A DNA stretch of 64,000 nt, taken from NCBI GenBank assembly GCA_013339765.2, contig CM023457.1, positions 57,573,013 through 57,637,012 of the forward strand. Direction: 5' to 3'. This document shows positions 33,251-44,300 of the stretch, in pieces. The position numbers and the translations under genes are program-made. The notes under the pieces are model-generated. The model searched no databases, was not told the DNA's origin, and saw only the letters and a program-made list of their open reading frames with translations. This stretch comes from Haemaphysalis longicornis (taxonomy: Eukaryota; Arthropoda; Arachnida; Ixodida; Ixodidae). Numbering within the stretch: position 1 is the stretch's first letter; each line of letters begins with the position of its first letter.

Positions 33251-34523
33251 TTATGTGTCGTCTTTCGGGGCTGTGACTCTTGGATTGGGCTTTTTGGGCC
33301 TTTCTGTAGGCGTGGACGTCGGAGGCCGCTTCTTGCGCTGCGTTGCAGGCAGGAACGGCACGACGTCCATCTCGTCGTCCGATGTCTGGGTGTGCCCGTC
33401 GAACCAGGCCCCCGGATTTGGGCCCCCCTTTTCGGGCGCCCTTGTTTGAGCCGCCACCGCCGCAGGTGTCGGGGCCACCAGAAGTGGCACGGGCGGTGCG
33501 GTGGCGTTGGGAGCCGGTGCGGGGCCCGTGGTGTCCATCCCTTCGGCACCCTTCAAAGTACTGGAGGCGGGGAGGGAGGGACGGGAGCCGCACCGGTCCC
33601 GACGGAAGAGGTTGCCACCACAACCGCTGCTGGCTCAGCGAGCGGTGCGGAGGCGGGTTGGGCTGCCAGGGGCAACCCAGGGGGGCCGGGGGCGGGACCA
33701 AGTCCGACTCGTGGTACTGGGTCCCCACCGAAACCAGACGCCGCTCCGCCCCAGTGAGCTGCGTCGGCGTAACTCCCCAGAGGGAAAGAGGCGAACCTCT
33801 TCCGCACCTCTGGGTAGGTGATGTGCTCTGTCACTTTTATGTTGATTACTTTCTTTTCCAGTTGAAATTTCTCGCACTTCCTGGAGTAAGCCGCGTGTGG
33901 GCCTCCGCAGTTAGCACAAGTGAAGGTAGCAGAGTTGCAATTATCAGCAGGGTGGTCCTGTGCAGCACATTTGGCACAGGTTGTTTTGCCGCGGCATGAG
34001 TTTGTGCCATGCCCGAACCGCTGGCACTTGAAGCAGCGGCGCGGGTTTGGAATGTAAGGCGAACTGCACATCGGATAATGCCTGCATTGGAAGTTTGGAT
34101 CGATTGATTGTGCTTGGTTGGGATTTCCTTATCGTCTCTGCGGATATTGATGCGGTGCACGGCCGTGACGCCCTCATCCTTCAATCCCTCAAGGCGGTCT
34201 GCATCTTTTTCATTCAGCAGATCTGGCTCAGAGATCACACCCTGGGAGCTGTTGAGACTCCGGTGGGGTGTGACCCTCATGTCCAGATCACCCATTCGTG
34301 TCTGAGCAAGAAGCCGTATGGCCTGCTGCTTGTTGTTTACCTCGACAAGGGCCTCACCAGTTCTTTGTTTTTTTTGCCTTGTAAGATTTCCAATTATGGG
34401 CCCTTCAAGGTATTTAGCAATCAAGAAAACTGATGTCGTTGCAAGAAAATGGGCTGTATCGGGAGATTCCATAACAAGAAATCGAGAGTAGTTGTCCGGT
34501 TCAGAAAATGTTAAGGCTGGCAA
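33251..34523 (-). pseudogene. ORF1 of LINE copy 3: zinc-knuckle protein (frameshifted)
   Basis: Starts at MPALTFSEPDNYSRF (34523). The N-terminal domain includes GEALVEVNNKQQAIRLLAQT and RDDKEIPTKH. After a frameshift at about 34085 the next frame (to 33553) holds three knuckles: CFKCQRFGHGTNSC, CAKCAAQDHPADNC and CANCGGPHAAYSRKC. A second frameshift near 33555 leads to the Pro/Ala-rich tail ending PRVTAPKDDT at 33251. Three frames are used, so two single-base events have occurred. The family role is binding element RNA for retrotransposition. Confidence 0.88.
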
Positions 34524-34674
34524 TGGGGGAAAAGAAACTTCGGTGCGGCCCCTTTTCAGGGACGATCACGTTTGGAGGGGGATTTTGAATTTTCCATACA
34601 GCTTAGAAAAAAGCAGGGAGACGGGGGGACTTTTTCTTTTTTTACCTTACCCTGGTAGTCAAAGAGGTCCCGGA

Positions 34675-34703
34675 GCTCCCTGCCTGGTAGACAGGCAGGG
34701 AGC
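34675..34703 (-). other. 5'-UTR hairpin of LINE copy 3
   Basis: The same perfect 12-bp stem as in copy 2 (GCTCCCTGCCTG and complement), with a 5-nt loop reading TCTAC on the element strand. Confidence 0.88.
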
Positions 34704-34868
34704 CCGTTGGCCGGAGCTTTACCAAGGGTCCGACGGCCACCGTTTGGGCTTCTACACTTCACCTTTCAACACCTCGCCACGGTTGGACACGGCTTATGTT
34801 TGGGAGCTCGGGGTCCGCGGTGTCATTGCTCACCGTCACCATGAATACTCAAGGTGCCCCGTGCGGGG

Positions 34869-34881
34869 CTAGCACAATTTT
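34869..34881. repeat. target-site duplication, 5' side of LINE copy 3
   Basis: Exact repeat of CTAGCACAATTTT at 29345-29357. Confidence 0.94.
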
Positions 34882-35399
34882 CACCCCACTATTATCCACC
34901 GTCGCGAATGTGGAACTCCTTTTCCGCGATCAGCGTAATTTTAAAAAGCGGCAACAAGGTGTTGTTGTCGCGACCTGCGCCGGTTCGAGCCGCTAGCGGC
35001 CAGGCATGGCGGACGTGTGTGTGGAGCGTTTCTGCGAGCAGTAAACGCTTCATGATTTCCTGCTTCACCTACTTCTTGAGAACGACAACCGAAATCTAGA
35101 ACTTTAGCTTGGTTACCCTCGTAGCCGAGCTAAATGTTGATTCGGGGAAACAAGCCGCAGAATATTCTTACACCGGGTTCGGTCGCATACGTCCACATGC
35201 ACCACCACGCTCAAGTCATTCGCGTGCAGCCTGCCACGGTTATAAAGTGCCCATGATCCCAAACTACGCTTCACGCACTGATAATTAACTTCAAACGCCG
35301 AAACTTAACACGAAAATGTACTTATAAACCGCGTCCTACTCCTAAACGAAATGTTAAACGCTGCAAGCCAACTCCGCAGGAAGGTAGGAACGGGGATCC
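34882..35399. other. no gene seen
   Basis: No coding or repeat signal was recognised between the LINE and the gypsy remnant. The true 3' break of that gypsy may lie within this interval. Confidence 0.4.
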
Positions 35400-35469
35400 T
35401 ACAAGTAACGTCAAAACGATCGCAGCGCCGGTCTCTCGAGTGGTGGCCGACGCGGCCAAAAGAGGAACT

Positions 35470-35985
35470 CTACTCGGAGGTGGCTCCGCGCCGGCTACCG
35501 GCGGCGCCAGGAACGACTGCTTCCCTCGGCGCGGGGGACATTTCGGCCGCCTGCCCGCTCAACGGCCTTGCTGCGAGCGACGGCTCGGTGAACGGTGAAA
35601 TGCGCGGACTTGGACATGAAGTCTCTTCCCAAAATGATTGCGACCGTGACTGGGGCAAGTGAACAAAACGTATTCGCCGCACACGCTGACCCCAGCGCAA
35701 GCCAAGGCGTACGTCACCGCTTGACGTTGAGTCATTACACGCCAGCTGGAGCGGCAACTTCCGCGTGCGCAGCCGAACGGGTTTGCACTCGAGATGGGAA
35801 ACGGCCTCGTCCCCTGTTAGCGAAGTGCTTGCCCAGGTGTCCAGCAGTGCCTTAAACTCCCGCCCCGCGACTGCGAGGTCGAGAAATGGCACCGGCACAT
35901 TTGTCGGTACTCCGACTCTGTACGCGGTGGGAGCGGTGCCGCCGCTTGCCTCTCGGGCGCTTCGATCCGCCGCCGGTGCACTCAC
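35470..35985 (-). pseudogene. gypsy protease region (degenerate)
   Basis: A 171-codon open stretch reads VPFLDLAVAGREFKALLDTW followed by ASTSLTGDEAV. Retroviral-type aspartic proteases have LLDTGAS at this point; the glycine is tryptophan here, so the active site is altered. The role would be to cut Gag-Pol. After this the sequence degenerates into simple GC-rich reading and ends. Confidence 0.75.
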
Positions 35986-35999
35986 CGACGGCTGAGCCC

Positions 36000-37035
36000 G
36001 TTTCTGTGCTCGACTGGGCTGAATCGCGCAATGTTACCGACCTTGCGACATTTGTAGCAGCGGACGGGGCTCCGTGCTGCGTGACGCGATTTTTGAGGCT
36101 GCTCGGGCGCTCGACGACCGACTGGCCGCAAACAGTTCTCCGTGAGCTAGTTGTGAGAGGGTGCAGGCAACTGCGGCAGCTCCGATCTCGTGTAGGCACG
36201 CCCGACTGGGCGCGCGTTCACTGACCCATCGTCCGACCGGTTTGTTCTAGGCTCTGCGTGCGGGGCTGGTAGCGACTTTGGCCGTATCGCTTCCGCGAAG
36301 CGCAACCCATACGAGAAGGGGCCCAGAGCTCTGGCCCCGAGATCGAGCGTCTCTCGCTGGCTGGGTATCAACGTAGAGCCGTGCTCGGCCCGTCCGCTAC
36401 CCGTAACGCCGCGCCAAGCACAGCTTAGTTCCAGTGTTTTCACCGGAGGCGGCGGTCGCCGACACGCGCTGCAGCCGCGACTGCTGCTTGCACACGGCGA
36501 GCTTCCGCCGCCACTTCGTTGAGATCCCTACAACTGCAGTTCCTCAAGTGCAAGGCAAAGGTCTGACGACTTGTCTGACGACTCGATGGACCCGCTCCGA
36601 GCTCTGGGCATGTGGGTCGGCGTACTCGTAATGCTCCTGCATCGCACGAACGTACTCGACGAGCGATTCATCCTGGGCTTGGGCGAGCATTTCCAACTCT
36701 CTACGCATTCTTGGTAGGGAGTCGATGGGCATCGACATCGTTCCAAAGTCTTCCAACGTGCATGCCGTATGGCCTATCATTCGGTACCACCGGGCCGCCT
36801 GTTCGACTAGGGCTGCGGGCAGGACTCAGCGCAGCACCGCGCTCTCGCTAATGCCGGTCGCCTGCTTGTAACAGCTCAGAGCCAACAAGAAAGCGCCGGC
36901 GCTCGACTGATCGCCGTAACCGCTATACGTCGGCACCGGTAGCTGCACCCTGGGCTCGTGTGACCCCGTCGCCTGCTGCGCCTGCCGCATGGCGCTTGCG
37001 AGAGCGTTTGCGAAGGAAGCTGCTTCTGCAGACAT
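36000..37035 (-). pseudogene. gypsy gag (broken)
   Basis: Begins MSAEAASFANALASAMRQAQ at 37035. Capsid-like pieces follow: LPVPTYSGYGDQ, a frameshift near 36826, ARWYRMIGHTACTLEDFG and LVEYVRAMQEHYEYADP (36780-36544). Further downstream (36443-36147) is low-complexity reading. A damaged zinc knuckle near 36045 reads CYKCRKVGNIARF, so the histidine and last cysteine are lost. The product would be the capsid protein. Confidence 0.78.
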
Positions 37036-37396
37036 TCATCCGCTTACGGGGGTCTACGGGCCGACTGGCACAAGAGGCGCGCTGTTTGGGGTTTCAGCGT
37101 CTGCGTAGGCGTGGCACCTTCACTATCAACGCGCGGCGTCGCCCGACGCAGAGCGCTCGTGGAATCTGGAGCTTTCCGGGATTCCCGTTGCCGCTAAGCC
37201 GCGGCTGGGGTTGCGTAGGGGCTGTGGAGAAGGACCCAGCCGCTGCTGGGGCTGCGGAAGACGTTGTTGAGGCAGGACATCGCGGGGACTCCCGGGCGTG
37301 ACCACAAAGGTCGGCCAACAGCATCAAATCCCTCAACTCATAGTCGTGTTCCATGTTTCGTTTCGGAGCTAGCGAACCTCGAATTCAACTGAAGAC

Positions 37397-37417
37397 GAGT
37401 CCCACGCTCGGGCGCCG
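37397..37417 (-). other. primer-binding site of gypsy
   Basis: On the element strand CGGCGCCCGAGCGTGGGACT follows the LTR terminus after five T. It differs by only a few bases from the PBS at 4081-4103. Confidence 0.75.
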
Positions 37418-37422
37418 AAAAA

Positions 37423-37805
37423 TGTGGTGACCAAGGTTCCCACGGCAACCAAAGTCCACCCTCGTGACTCGGCCGCAAGACTAGCTCGGCTGAGCTCCGC
37501 CATGGACCACCGACAAGCTTAGTGGCAGAGAACAGCAAGGAACACACAAGACACAACGAACGGCCAAACTCGTGTTTATTGGCACTCCACCAATGACGTG
37601 GTCGACTCCTCTTTCGTCCTGACCCAGCCGACCGGCGAAGATCAGAAGGAGGGCGCAAAGGGGGGTCCTGACCCAGCCGTCCGGCGACGATCAGGAGGAA
37701 GGCGCAATTGGGCAGACAAAGGAAGGGGAAATCTGGACCTCCGATACTCACGTCTGTCGTAGCCGCTCACTCGAACCCAAGATAAACTTTCTTCGTCTCG
37801 CGTTC
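37423..37805 (-). repeat. gypsy LTR
   Basis: Ends CACCACA on the element strand and matches the solo LTR at 17593-17980. It contains an AATAAACACG signal near 37570 and a tandemly duplicated ~54-bp unit (about 37617-37725). The outer border is approximate because homology to the other copy fades at about 37800. Confidence 0.75.
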
Positions 37806-37810
37806 CCAGA

Positions 37811-38870
37811 CTGATCCCGACTAAAACCCGCCCACGAACGCCGTCAAATCGGCTTAAACGCACCAAACTATGCTGGCAACGCTGTCGTTTTTGCCTCAAA
37901 ACGTCTCCAACTTTGGTCTGAAAAATTGAGAGAATTTGGTCATGCTGACAACATTGTTTTGCTCATTTCTTGTCAATCCGTGCGGTCCGTCCTCCTCCCT
38001 GCTTCTCCGGCACCGTTTCGACTGAACGGCCGGACGGCCTGTGCGCTTTCGTGGTTTGGAATCGCTGCTTTTACTCCAACTGAAGTTTCCAGGGTCTTAC
38101 CGAGCCTCACGTCAGTCTGGGCCCTAGCGTCTGACATTCAGCTTCGACAGCGCGAAGTCGGAGACTTCGCTAGCTCGGTTTTGTGGCCGTCAACGTCGGT
38201 GGTAGCAATAAGCTCGTGAGGATGTAAGTGTTTAGAATTCAGAGTTCTCACATCGCCCTCTTCATACCAATAAGAAAACACAGAAGGTTCTGTTGTCATA
38301 GTGCTCGTGGTAGAAGTGTAGGCTAATTTCAATGGTAGGCTGACTTCAAAGTGTAAAACTACATGTCATTTCTTTCGAAAGCACACCCCAAACACACGCT
38401 AGTGGCGTGATTTTTTTTATCTTACAGGCTCATATGCGTAACTGTTGGTTAGAATCTCCTATGGTGCCACTATGCTTACCCGTGGTGACAGGTATACATG
38501 GAGGTAAACGTTACTAGCTGTAGTAAGCAGAACAGGGGTTATACGGTTACATGCACAAATGTGAAGCAAGCACTGTTTCGGAGATATTTATTTCGGTATT
38601 ATGTATCATCGAGACGTCGCTCACTGCGCTTTCATTACAGGGGCTGTTCAAAATTCTCCACCACAGCCCGAGAATGTTTACGAGTGGCGGATGGGTGACC
38701 TGCTACCTTTCTAAAGAGAGGCAGACCTAGCTGAAAAGAGACTGCTTGTCGTTGCCTTGGCCTACAGTGTGCCACTGTTCTCATTGCGGATGTAGGTATT
38801 TCGCAAAATCAGCGCTCGCGATCGCTTTTTTCGTAGAGACAGTGCAGTGCAATTATACTCCTGTTGAGGA
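37811..38870. other. no gene seen
   Basis: AT-rich sequence with short frames only. Confidence 0.4.
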
Positions 38871-38872
38871 GC

Positions 38873-38899
38873 AATATATATATATATATATATATATAT
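38873..38899. repeat. (TA)n microsatellite
   Basis: An alternating TA run of about 26 bp. A (GT)n run follows later at about 39263-39281. Confidence 0.9.
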
Positions 38900-38998
38900 T
38901 ATTATAATGTGTGTATGTATGGCGCTGGATCCCACCCTCAAGCGTCAGATACAGTTGTAGTAAATATAAATCCCCAGAAAGTGAAGGAAAACACAGTC

Positions 38999-39112
38999 CC
39001 CAGATAGCCGAATTGGTAAGGCTTTCGGATCTAATCGAAAGGCGTGGGTTCGGTCCCCACTCTGGGCGTGTTTTTCTTTCTTTTTCTCACGTAATTAAAA
39101 AAAAAAAAAAAA
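38999..39112 (+). repeat. tRNA-like SINE with oligo-A tail
   Basis: Positions 39001-39070 fold close to a tRNA: acceptor CCCAGA/TCTGGG, a 3-bp D stem with a GG-containing loop (GAATTGGTAA), anticodon stem TTTCG/CGAAA around an 8-nt loop (GATCTAAT), and a perfect T stem GTGGG/CCCAC with loop TTCGGTC. The anticodon loop is one base too long and the first acceptor pair is C-C. A T5 run follows, then a T-rich stretch and a run of 16 A. This fits a tRNA-derived SINE (or tRNA pseudogene) better than a working tRNA gene. Confidence 0.6.
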
Positions 39113-39650
39113 TGTAACGTCCAAACGGTAAAAAAGTCAACCTTCCCCGTGCCTTCTTTGGCTTGTAGATCCCGGTTTCTTTCTATTTCCTAACGAGCCC
39201 CTCTTTCCAACCCTATTATCGTGGTATATATATAGGACGCGGGGTATTTGCGTGTCGTGCGAATGTGTGTGTGTGTGTGTGGATGGATACTTTTTGAACC
39301 TGTCCTCAAAATTTCTGTTCTAATTCTTTAAGAAATCAGAATAAAAACATTTTAGCGTTTCCATGCAGGAGTTGGAAGGGGGAAATTTGGTTTTCCGGAA
39401 TATATCATGACTTATTATGTTGGAGGAAACACGCAATTGATATACTCGTTGCTCTCAATAAACAAATACACAGCATGTGGTGCGCCCACTTAACGCACTC
39501 ACGTTTGGTGCCCGTTAGTTGGTGTTGAGTATAGTGCTGCTTCTTTTTAATTGCTATGATCTCACTAAAAGAGTTGCTGAGTATGGTCATTTTAACGTTA
39601 GTAAATTGAAAAAGATTGAAATTTACTAACGGAATTGCACTACAGCAGAA
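39113..39650. other. no gene seen
   Basis: AT-rich with a (GT)n microsatellite; nothing else recognised. Confidence 0.4.
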
Positions 39651-39813
39651 CCCCGCACGGGGCACCTTGAGAATTATTGGTGACGGTATTGGCGAACCAC
39701 GGACACCGAGCCCCCATGCGTAAGTTGTGATCGACCGTGACGATATGTTTTAAGGTGAAGGGTAGAAACCTCAAACAGTGGCCTTCGGAGCCCAGGTCAA
39801 GCTCCGGCGGATG

Positions 39814-39842
39814 GGCTCCCTGTCTGTTTACCAGCCAGGGAG
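39814..39842 (+). other. 5'-UTR hairpin of LINE copy 4
   Basis: GCTCCCTGTCTG, loop TTTAC, CAGCCAGGGAGC. The same stem as in copies 2 and 3, with one mismatched pair. Confidence 0.8.
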
Positions 39843-39989
39843 CTTCGGGACCTCTCCAGCTATCAGGGTAAGGCTGACGAAGAAAGTACCACCGTGTCCC
39901 TGCTTTTAGACTACGCCGTGTGGTATTTTCCAACCCCCCTAAACATGATCGGTCCCTGAAAAGGGTCCGCACCGAAGTATCTTTTCTCT

Positions 39990-41284
39990 CGCTTCCATCT
40001 TTAACCTTTCCTGAACCGGATAATTTTTCTCGATTTCTTGTGATGAAATCCCTCAATCCGGCCCACCCTCTTGCATCGCAGTCAGTCTTCTTGATCGCAA
40101 GATATCTTAAAGCCATGATAAGAAAATCGTATAGGGCTAAAAAACAAAAGACTGGTGAACTCCTCATCGAGATAAACGACAAGCAGCAGTCCACAAAGCT
40201 TCTAGCTCAGACTAGACTGGCTAATCTAGACATCAGGTTCACACACCACCGGAGTCTTAACAGCTCGCAGGGTATGATAACCGAGACAGATCTTCTGAAC
40301 GTAACGGGTGCGGATCTCCTAGCTGGTTTGAAGGATCTGGGCGTCACTGGGGTGAGACGCATCACCATCCGCAGAGACGACAAGGAGATTCCCACCAAGG
40401 GGATCATCTTGACTCTTGACCGTGCAGTACTTGCACAACATATAAATTGAGGCTTTATCCCGTGCTCCATCCGTCCATACTTTCCAAACCCGCGCCGCTG
40501 CTTTAAGTGCCAACGGTTCGGGCATGGAACCAACTCCTGCCGTGGCCGAACGACCAGTGCAAAATGCGCGGCCCCAAACACCGAGCGACAACCGCTCATC
40601 CGACACCCTCTCTTGTGGAACTGCGGGGGGCCCCATGCAGCGTACTCCCGCAAGTGCAAAATTTCAAATGAACAAAAAATAGAATCAACATCAATGTCAC
40701 TGAGACCATCGCCTTTCCAGAGGCGAGAAAGAGGTTCGCCTCTTTCCCTCTGGGGAGGTACGCCAACGCAGCTCACCGGGGAGCGGAGCGGCGTCTAGTT
40801 TCAACAGGGACCCAGTTCAGCGAGTCTGACCTGTTCCCTTTCCCCGCCCCACACTGGGTTGCTTCAGGAAGCCCAACCGGTCACCACACCACTGGCTGAG
40901 GCAGCAACGGTTGTGGTGGCAACCACCTCCGTCGGGACCGGTGCCGCTCCCTCCCCCGACTGCCCTTCCTGCAGTGCGTTGGAGGGTGCCTAGGTGATGG
41001 ACATGGGGAGCTCCGCATCGGCTCCCACTGCCACCGCACCGTCCGTGCCACCTCTGGCACCCCCGACGCCCTCGGAGATGGCGGGTCAAACGAAGGGTCC
41101 CCGAAGGGGGGCGAAGTTCGAAGGGCCCAGTCCATCGGGCACCTCTTTGACATCTCACGAGGAGATGGATGTCGGGCCGTTCCTGCCTGATACGCAGCGC
41201 AAGGAGCGGCCTCCGACTCCCAAGCCTACAGAAAGGGCCAAAGAGCCCAATCCTAGAGTGACAGCCCCGATAGGCGACACATAA
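39990..41284 (+). pseudogene. ORF1 of LINE copy 4 (broken)
   Basis: Positions 39920-40450 give a long open N-terminal half (LTFPEPDNFSRFLVMKS, GELLIEINDKQQSTKLLAQT, RRDDKEIPTKGIILT) ending at a stop after AQHIN. The next segment, in another frame, has CFKCQRFGHGTNSC at about 40500. The second knuckle is damaged (SAKCAAPNTERQ). A third piece (CGGPHAAYSRKC) follows at about 40622. The C-terminal tail (40994-41284) ends PRVTAPIGDT, as in the family. Same role as in the other copies; non-functional. Confidence 0.82.
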
Positions 41285-41316
41285 ACATACACACTCCAGT
41301 AGCTCTCACACTAAAT

Positions 41317-44300
41317 ATTGGGAAGAGAAAACACAATTCAATGCAACTGCAGAGGCATTCTTAAAAATCTTGAGGATGTGTACTAGATACTGAACTCCAA
41401 TTAGCAAAGTGTTCTGTGTCTACAAAAAACACATTTAAATTCCAAACATAGAAATTTTTTGAATAGTCACCTAGTATTTAGGAAAGACAGGGATGGTAGT
41501 GTAGCCTTCCAGGGGTGTAGCCATTATACAGGGGTATAGCCATCTTCCGGGGGTGTAGCCATCATTGCCCGAAAGTCCTTGGCGTGTCACTCTATCCAGT
41601 TACAGACCGTCCTTGAGGCTCTTGCCATTCGTACCATAATTTTAATTAGGGTAATAACACTATACTCCGTTTACGACCCCTCGTGATTTCCAGCTCTCGA
41701 GCTGAGATTTCGAGGGCTTTGTAGATAAGCTACCCGCACCTTTCATTCTTTTAGGGACCTCAACGCACATAACTCTTTTTGGGGGCTCTGCTCGCACGGA
41801 TGCCCGAGGTCGCCTTATCGAAAAATATTAAACATCTTCGGGAGCATGCCTATTGAATAAAAACAACCGGACATACCATATTATAGGACACAACACTTAT
41901 TCACAGCTCGACTTCGCTATTGGTTCTGCAGTACTCTTTCCATCTCTTGAATGGGATCTTGGCACTAACCCATATGGTAGTGACCATTTCCCAACCACAT
42001 TAACATACATAGGTAAAGGCCCGGACAGGTGACCTCCCCATTACAGGTTCAATGAATCTAGAGGGAACTGGAGTACAGTAGCAGAAACATCCAAATTACA
42101 CCACACATGCACAAAACACCTACACATTGAAGAAGCCACCCAACTCATCACAGCGCACATCCTCGCCGCCGCCGTAAAGTCTTTTTTCCAGGCTTCCGGT
42201 TCCCTGTTCAACCCAAGGATGCCCTGATGCAATGAGGACTGTAGGTGCGCGCGAGAGGCCCAGAACAAGGCGTGGGGTGTCCTTCGCAGGTACTCCACGT
42301 CAGATGATCTCCTTTCATTTAAACGCGCCAAGGCTTTTGGGAAGCGAATGCGTCGTCAATCGAAAAAAGACAGTTGGCGCACTTTTCTCACTTCCATCAA
42401 TTCATACACATAGACACACAAAGTCTGGACACGATTACGAAAACTAACAGGAGAACCGACACACAGCCTGCCCTAGTTAGTACAACAGGGGACACACTGG
42501 AAGACCAGGCTAACGCACTCGCACAACACTTCCAACACGTGTCCAGTTCAGCACACCACACCAAAACTTTCATAAAACACAAAACATCCTGTGAAAAGAA
42601 GTCATTGTGAGATACTAATAATTCGACTTCATCTTATAACAACCGCTTCTCCCTTCATGAGCTGAAGATCGCACTCAGTACTTGTAAACCTTCAGCTCCA
42701 GGCGCAGACAACATTACACACACTATAATACCACACTTAAACGCAGACACACTTGAAACACTCCTTCATCTCTACAACAAAATATTTCTTTCGGGGCGCC
42801 TTCCAAGGTCTTGGAGGGAGGCCATCGTAGTGGCCATTCTGAAAGAGGGGAAGGACCCTTCCTTTCCTCGAAGTTATCGTCCCATCGCCCTGCCAAGCTG
42901 CCTGTGGAAGCTGCTCGTGAAGATGATCAAAATGAGACTCATGTACTTCTTAGAGTACAATGGTCTTCTCGACAGCTGCCAGGCAGGCTTCAGGGCTGGA
43001 AGATCCACCAACAATCAACTGGTTGCGTTGGAATCGTATGTAAAAGATGTCTTCATCCATAAGCAGTTTTGCATAAGAGTTTTCTTTGAAATGGAAAAAG
43101 CCTGTGACACGGCCTGGTGGTACGCCATCTTGAATGAGCTCAAGTCGTTTGGTGTCGCCATGAACATGCTAAACACCCTAGCTAGCTACATGTCGGAAAG
43201 AACCTTTCGAGTGGGGGTTGGCAGTGCACTTTCCTGTGTATATGTGCAGGAAAATGGCGTCCTCAAGGCGGTGTCTTCAGCTGCACACTATTCATTGTTA
43301 AGATGAACTTGCTCCGAAAGGCATTGCCACCAACCATTTCCTGTTATGCATATCTATATGACGTCCAAATATATTTTAAGTCTTGTAACTTCTCAATTTG
43401 TGAACGCCATGTCCAGCTTGGGGTGAACAAACTTGCTGGCTGGGCAGACACACACGGTTTAAACGGAACCCTGTAAAAAGTACTTGTGTTGTGTTCTCCC
43501 GGAAGCGTGGGATTCATGCGGACCCTGGTATCTCTAATTATGGTGTAGTAATACTTGTCAGAGAGAAACTAAAGTTTTTGGGATTATTATTCGATAGTAA
43601 ACTCACATTTATCCCTCACTTGAAGCAGTTAAAACACAATACCTAAAAAATTCCCCCACTTTCCCCAAGGGAGCATGAGGAGTGCGAATGCAAGGTGATG
43701 CTATGAGGGGAGTTTTTAAATTTGGTGGCATTTGCCCGTTAGTTACATTAACACCCCCGCGTGATCACGTTCGGGCCGCGACAGCCTCGCCTTTACACCC
43801 TCACGCAGCGCGACGGCAGGCGAACGAAGCGGGAGAGAAGGCGAGAGCGCGCAATGGCAGGCGAGTGAAAGGGGAGAGGAGGCGAGAACGCGCAACGGCA
43901 GGCGAGCGAAGGGAGACGAGGCGAGACGCGCAAAATCAGCGCGAGCGAAGAGCGAGAGCGCGGCGTCGGAGCGGAAGGGGAGAGGAGGCGAGAGCGCGCG
44001 ACGTCACGTGGCGTACTACGTCATGGCGCCGTTGCTACGCACGCTCTCCCATCCGCTCCGCGCCGTTGCTAAGGGCGAGAAGGCGCGCGCGCGATAACAC
44101 CTGCGGCTGAAGACGGACGGCGGCAGAAGCGTGACTCAGGGGAGCGTAAGAAGTGCATTCGCACTTAAAACAATGAGCATTCCTAAAGTCCTGTCGCAGC
44201 AATCCTACGGTGCTGACAAGAAGCTCCTCATGGGTCTGTATATTGCAGTGGTAGGATCTCGCTTGGATTATGGCAGTGTCGTGCATGTGTCCGTGACGAG

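Larger units (their letters stand above)
29358..34868 (-). mobile_element. I-like LINE copy 3, complete length with TSDs
   Basis: At 5511 bp, with 13-bp TSDs, this copy best defines the family ends. The 5' terminus on the element strand is CCCCGCACGGGGCACC, itself a short palindrome. The 3' terminus is a short ATC/TCA run. Contents in order: 5' UTR with hairpin, ORF1, a 33-nt gap, ORF2 and a 201-bp 3' UTR. It is alignable to copy 2 along its length. Frameshifts in ORF1 and a small deletion at RT motif A inactivate it. Confidence 0.93.
35400..37805 (-). mobile_element. Ty3/gypsy 5' portion: LTR, PBS, gag, protease
   Basis: On the minus strand an LTR (37423-37805) is followed by a PBS, a gag and a protease region, and then the element stops without RT. 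It is the complementary half to the pol fragment at 24531-27540, although they are not shown to be the same family. The leader near 37345-37417 matches that of the deleted gypsy at 1886-4644. Truncation and frameshifts make it inactive. Confidence 0.82.

Noticed and set aside
38999..39070. Functional tRNA gene
   Set aside because: Anticodon loop of 8 nt, mismatched first acceptor pair, and a 3' oligo-A run argue for a SINE head or pseudogene.
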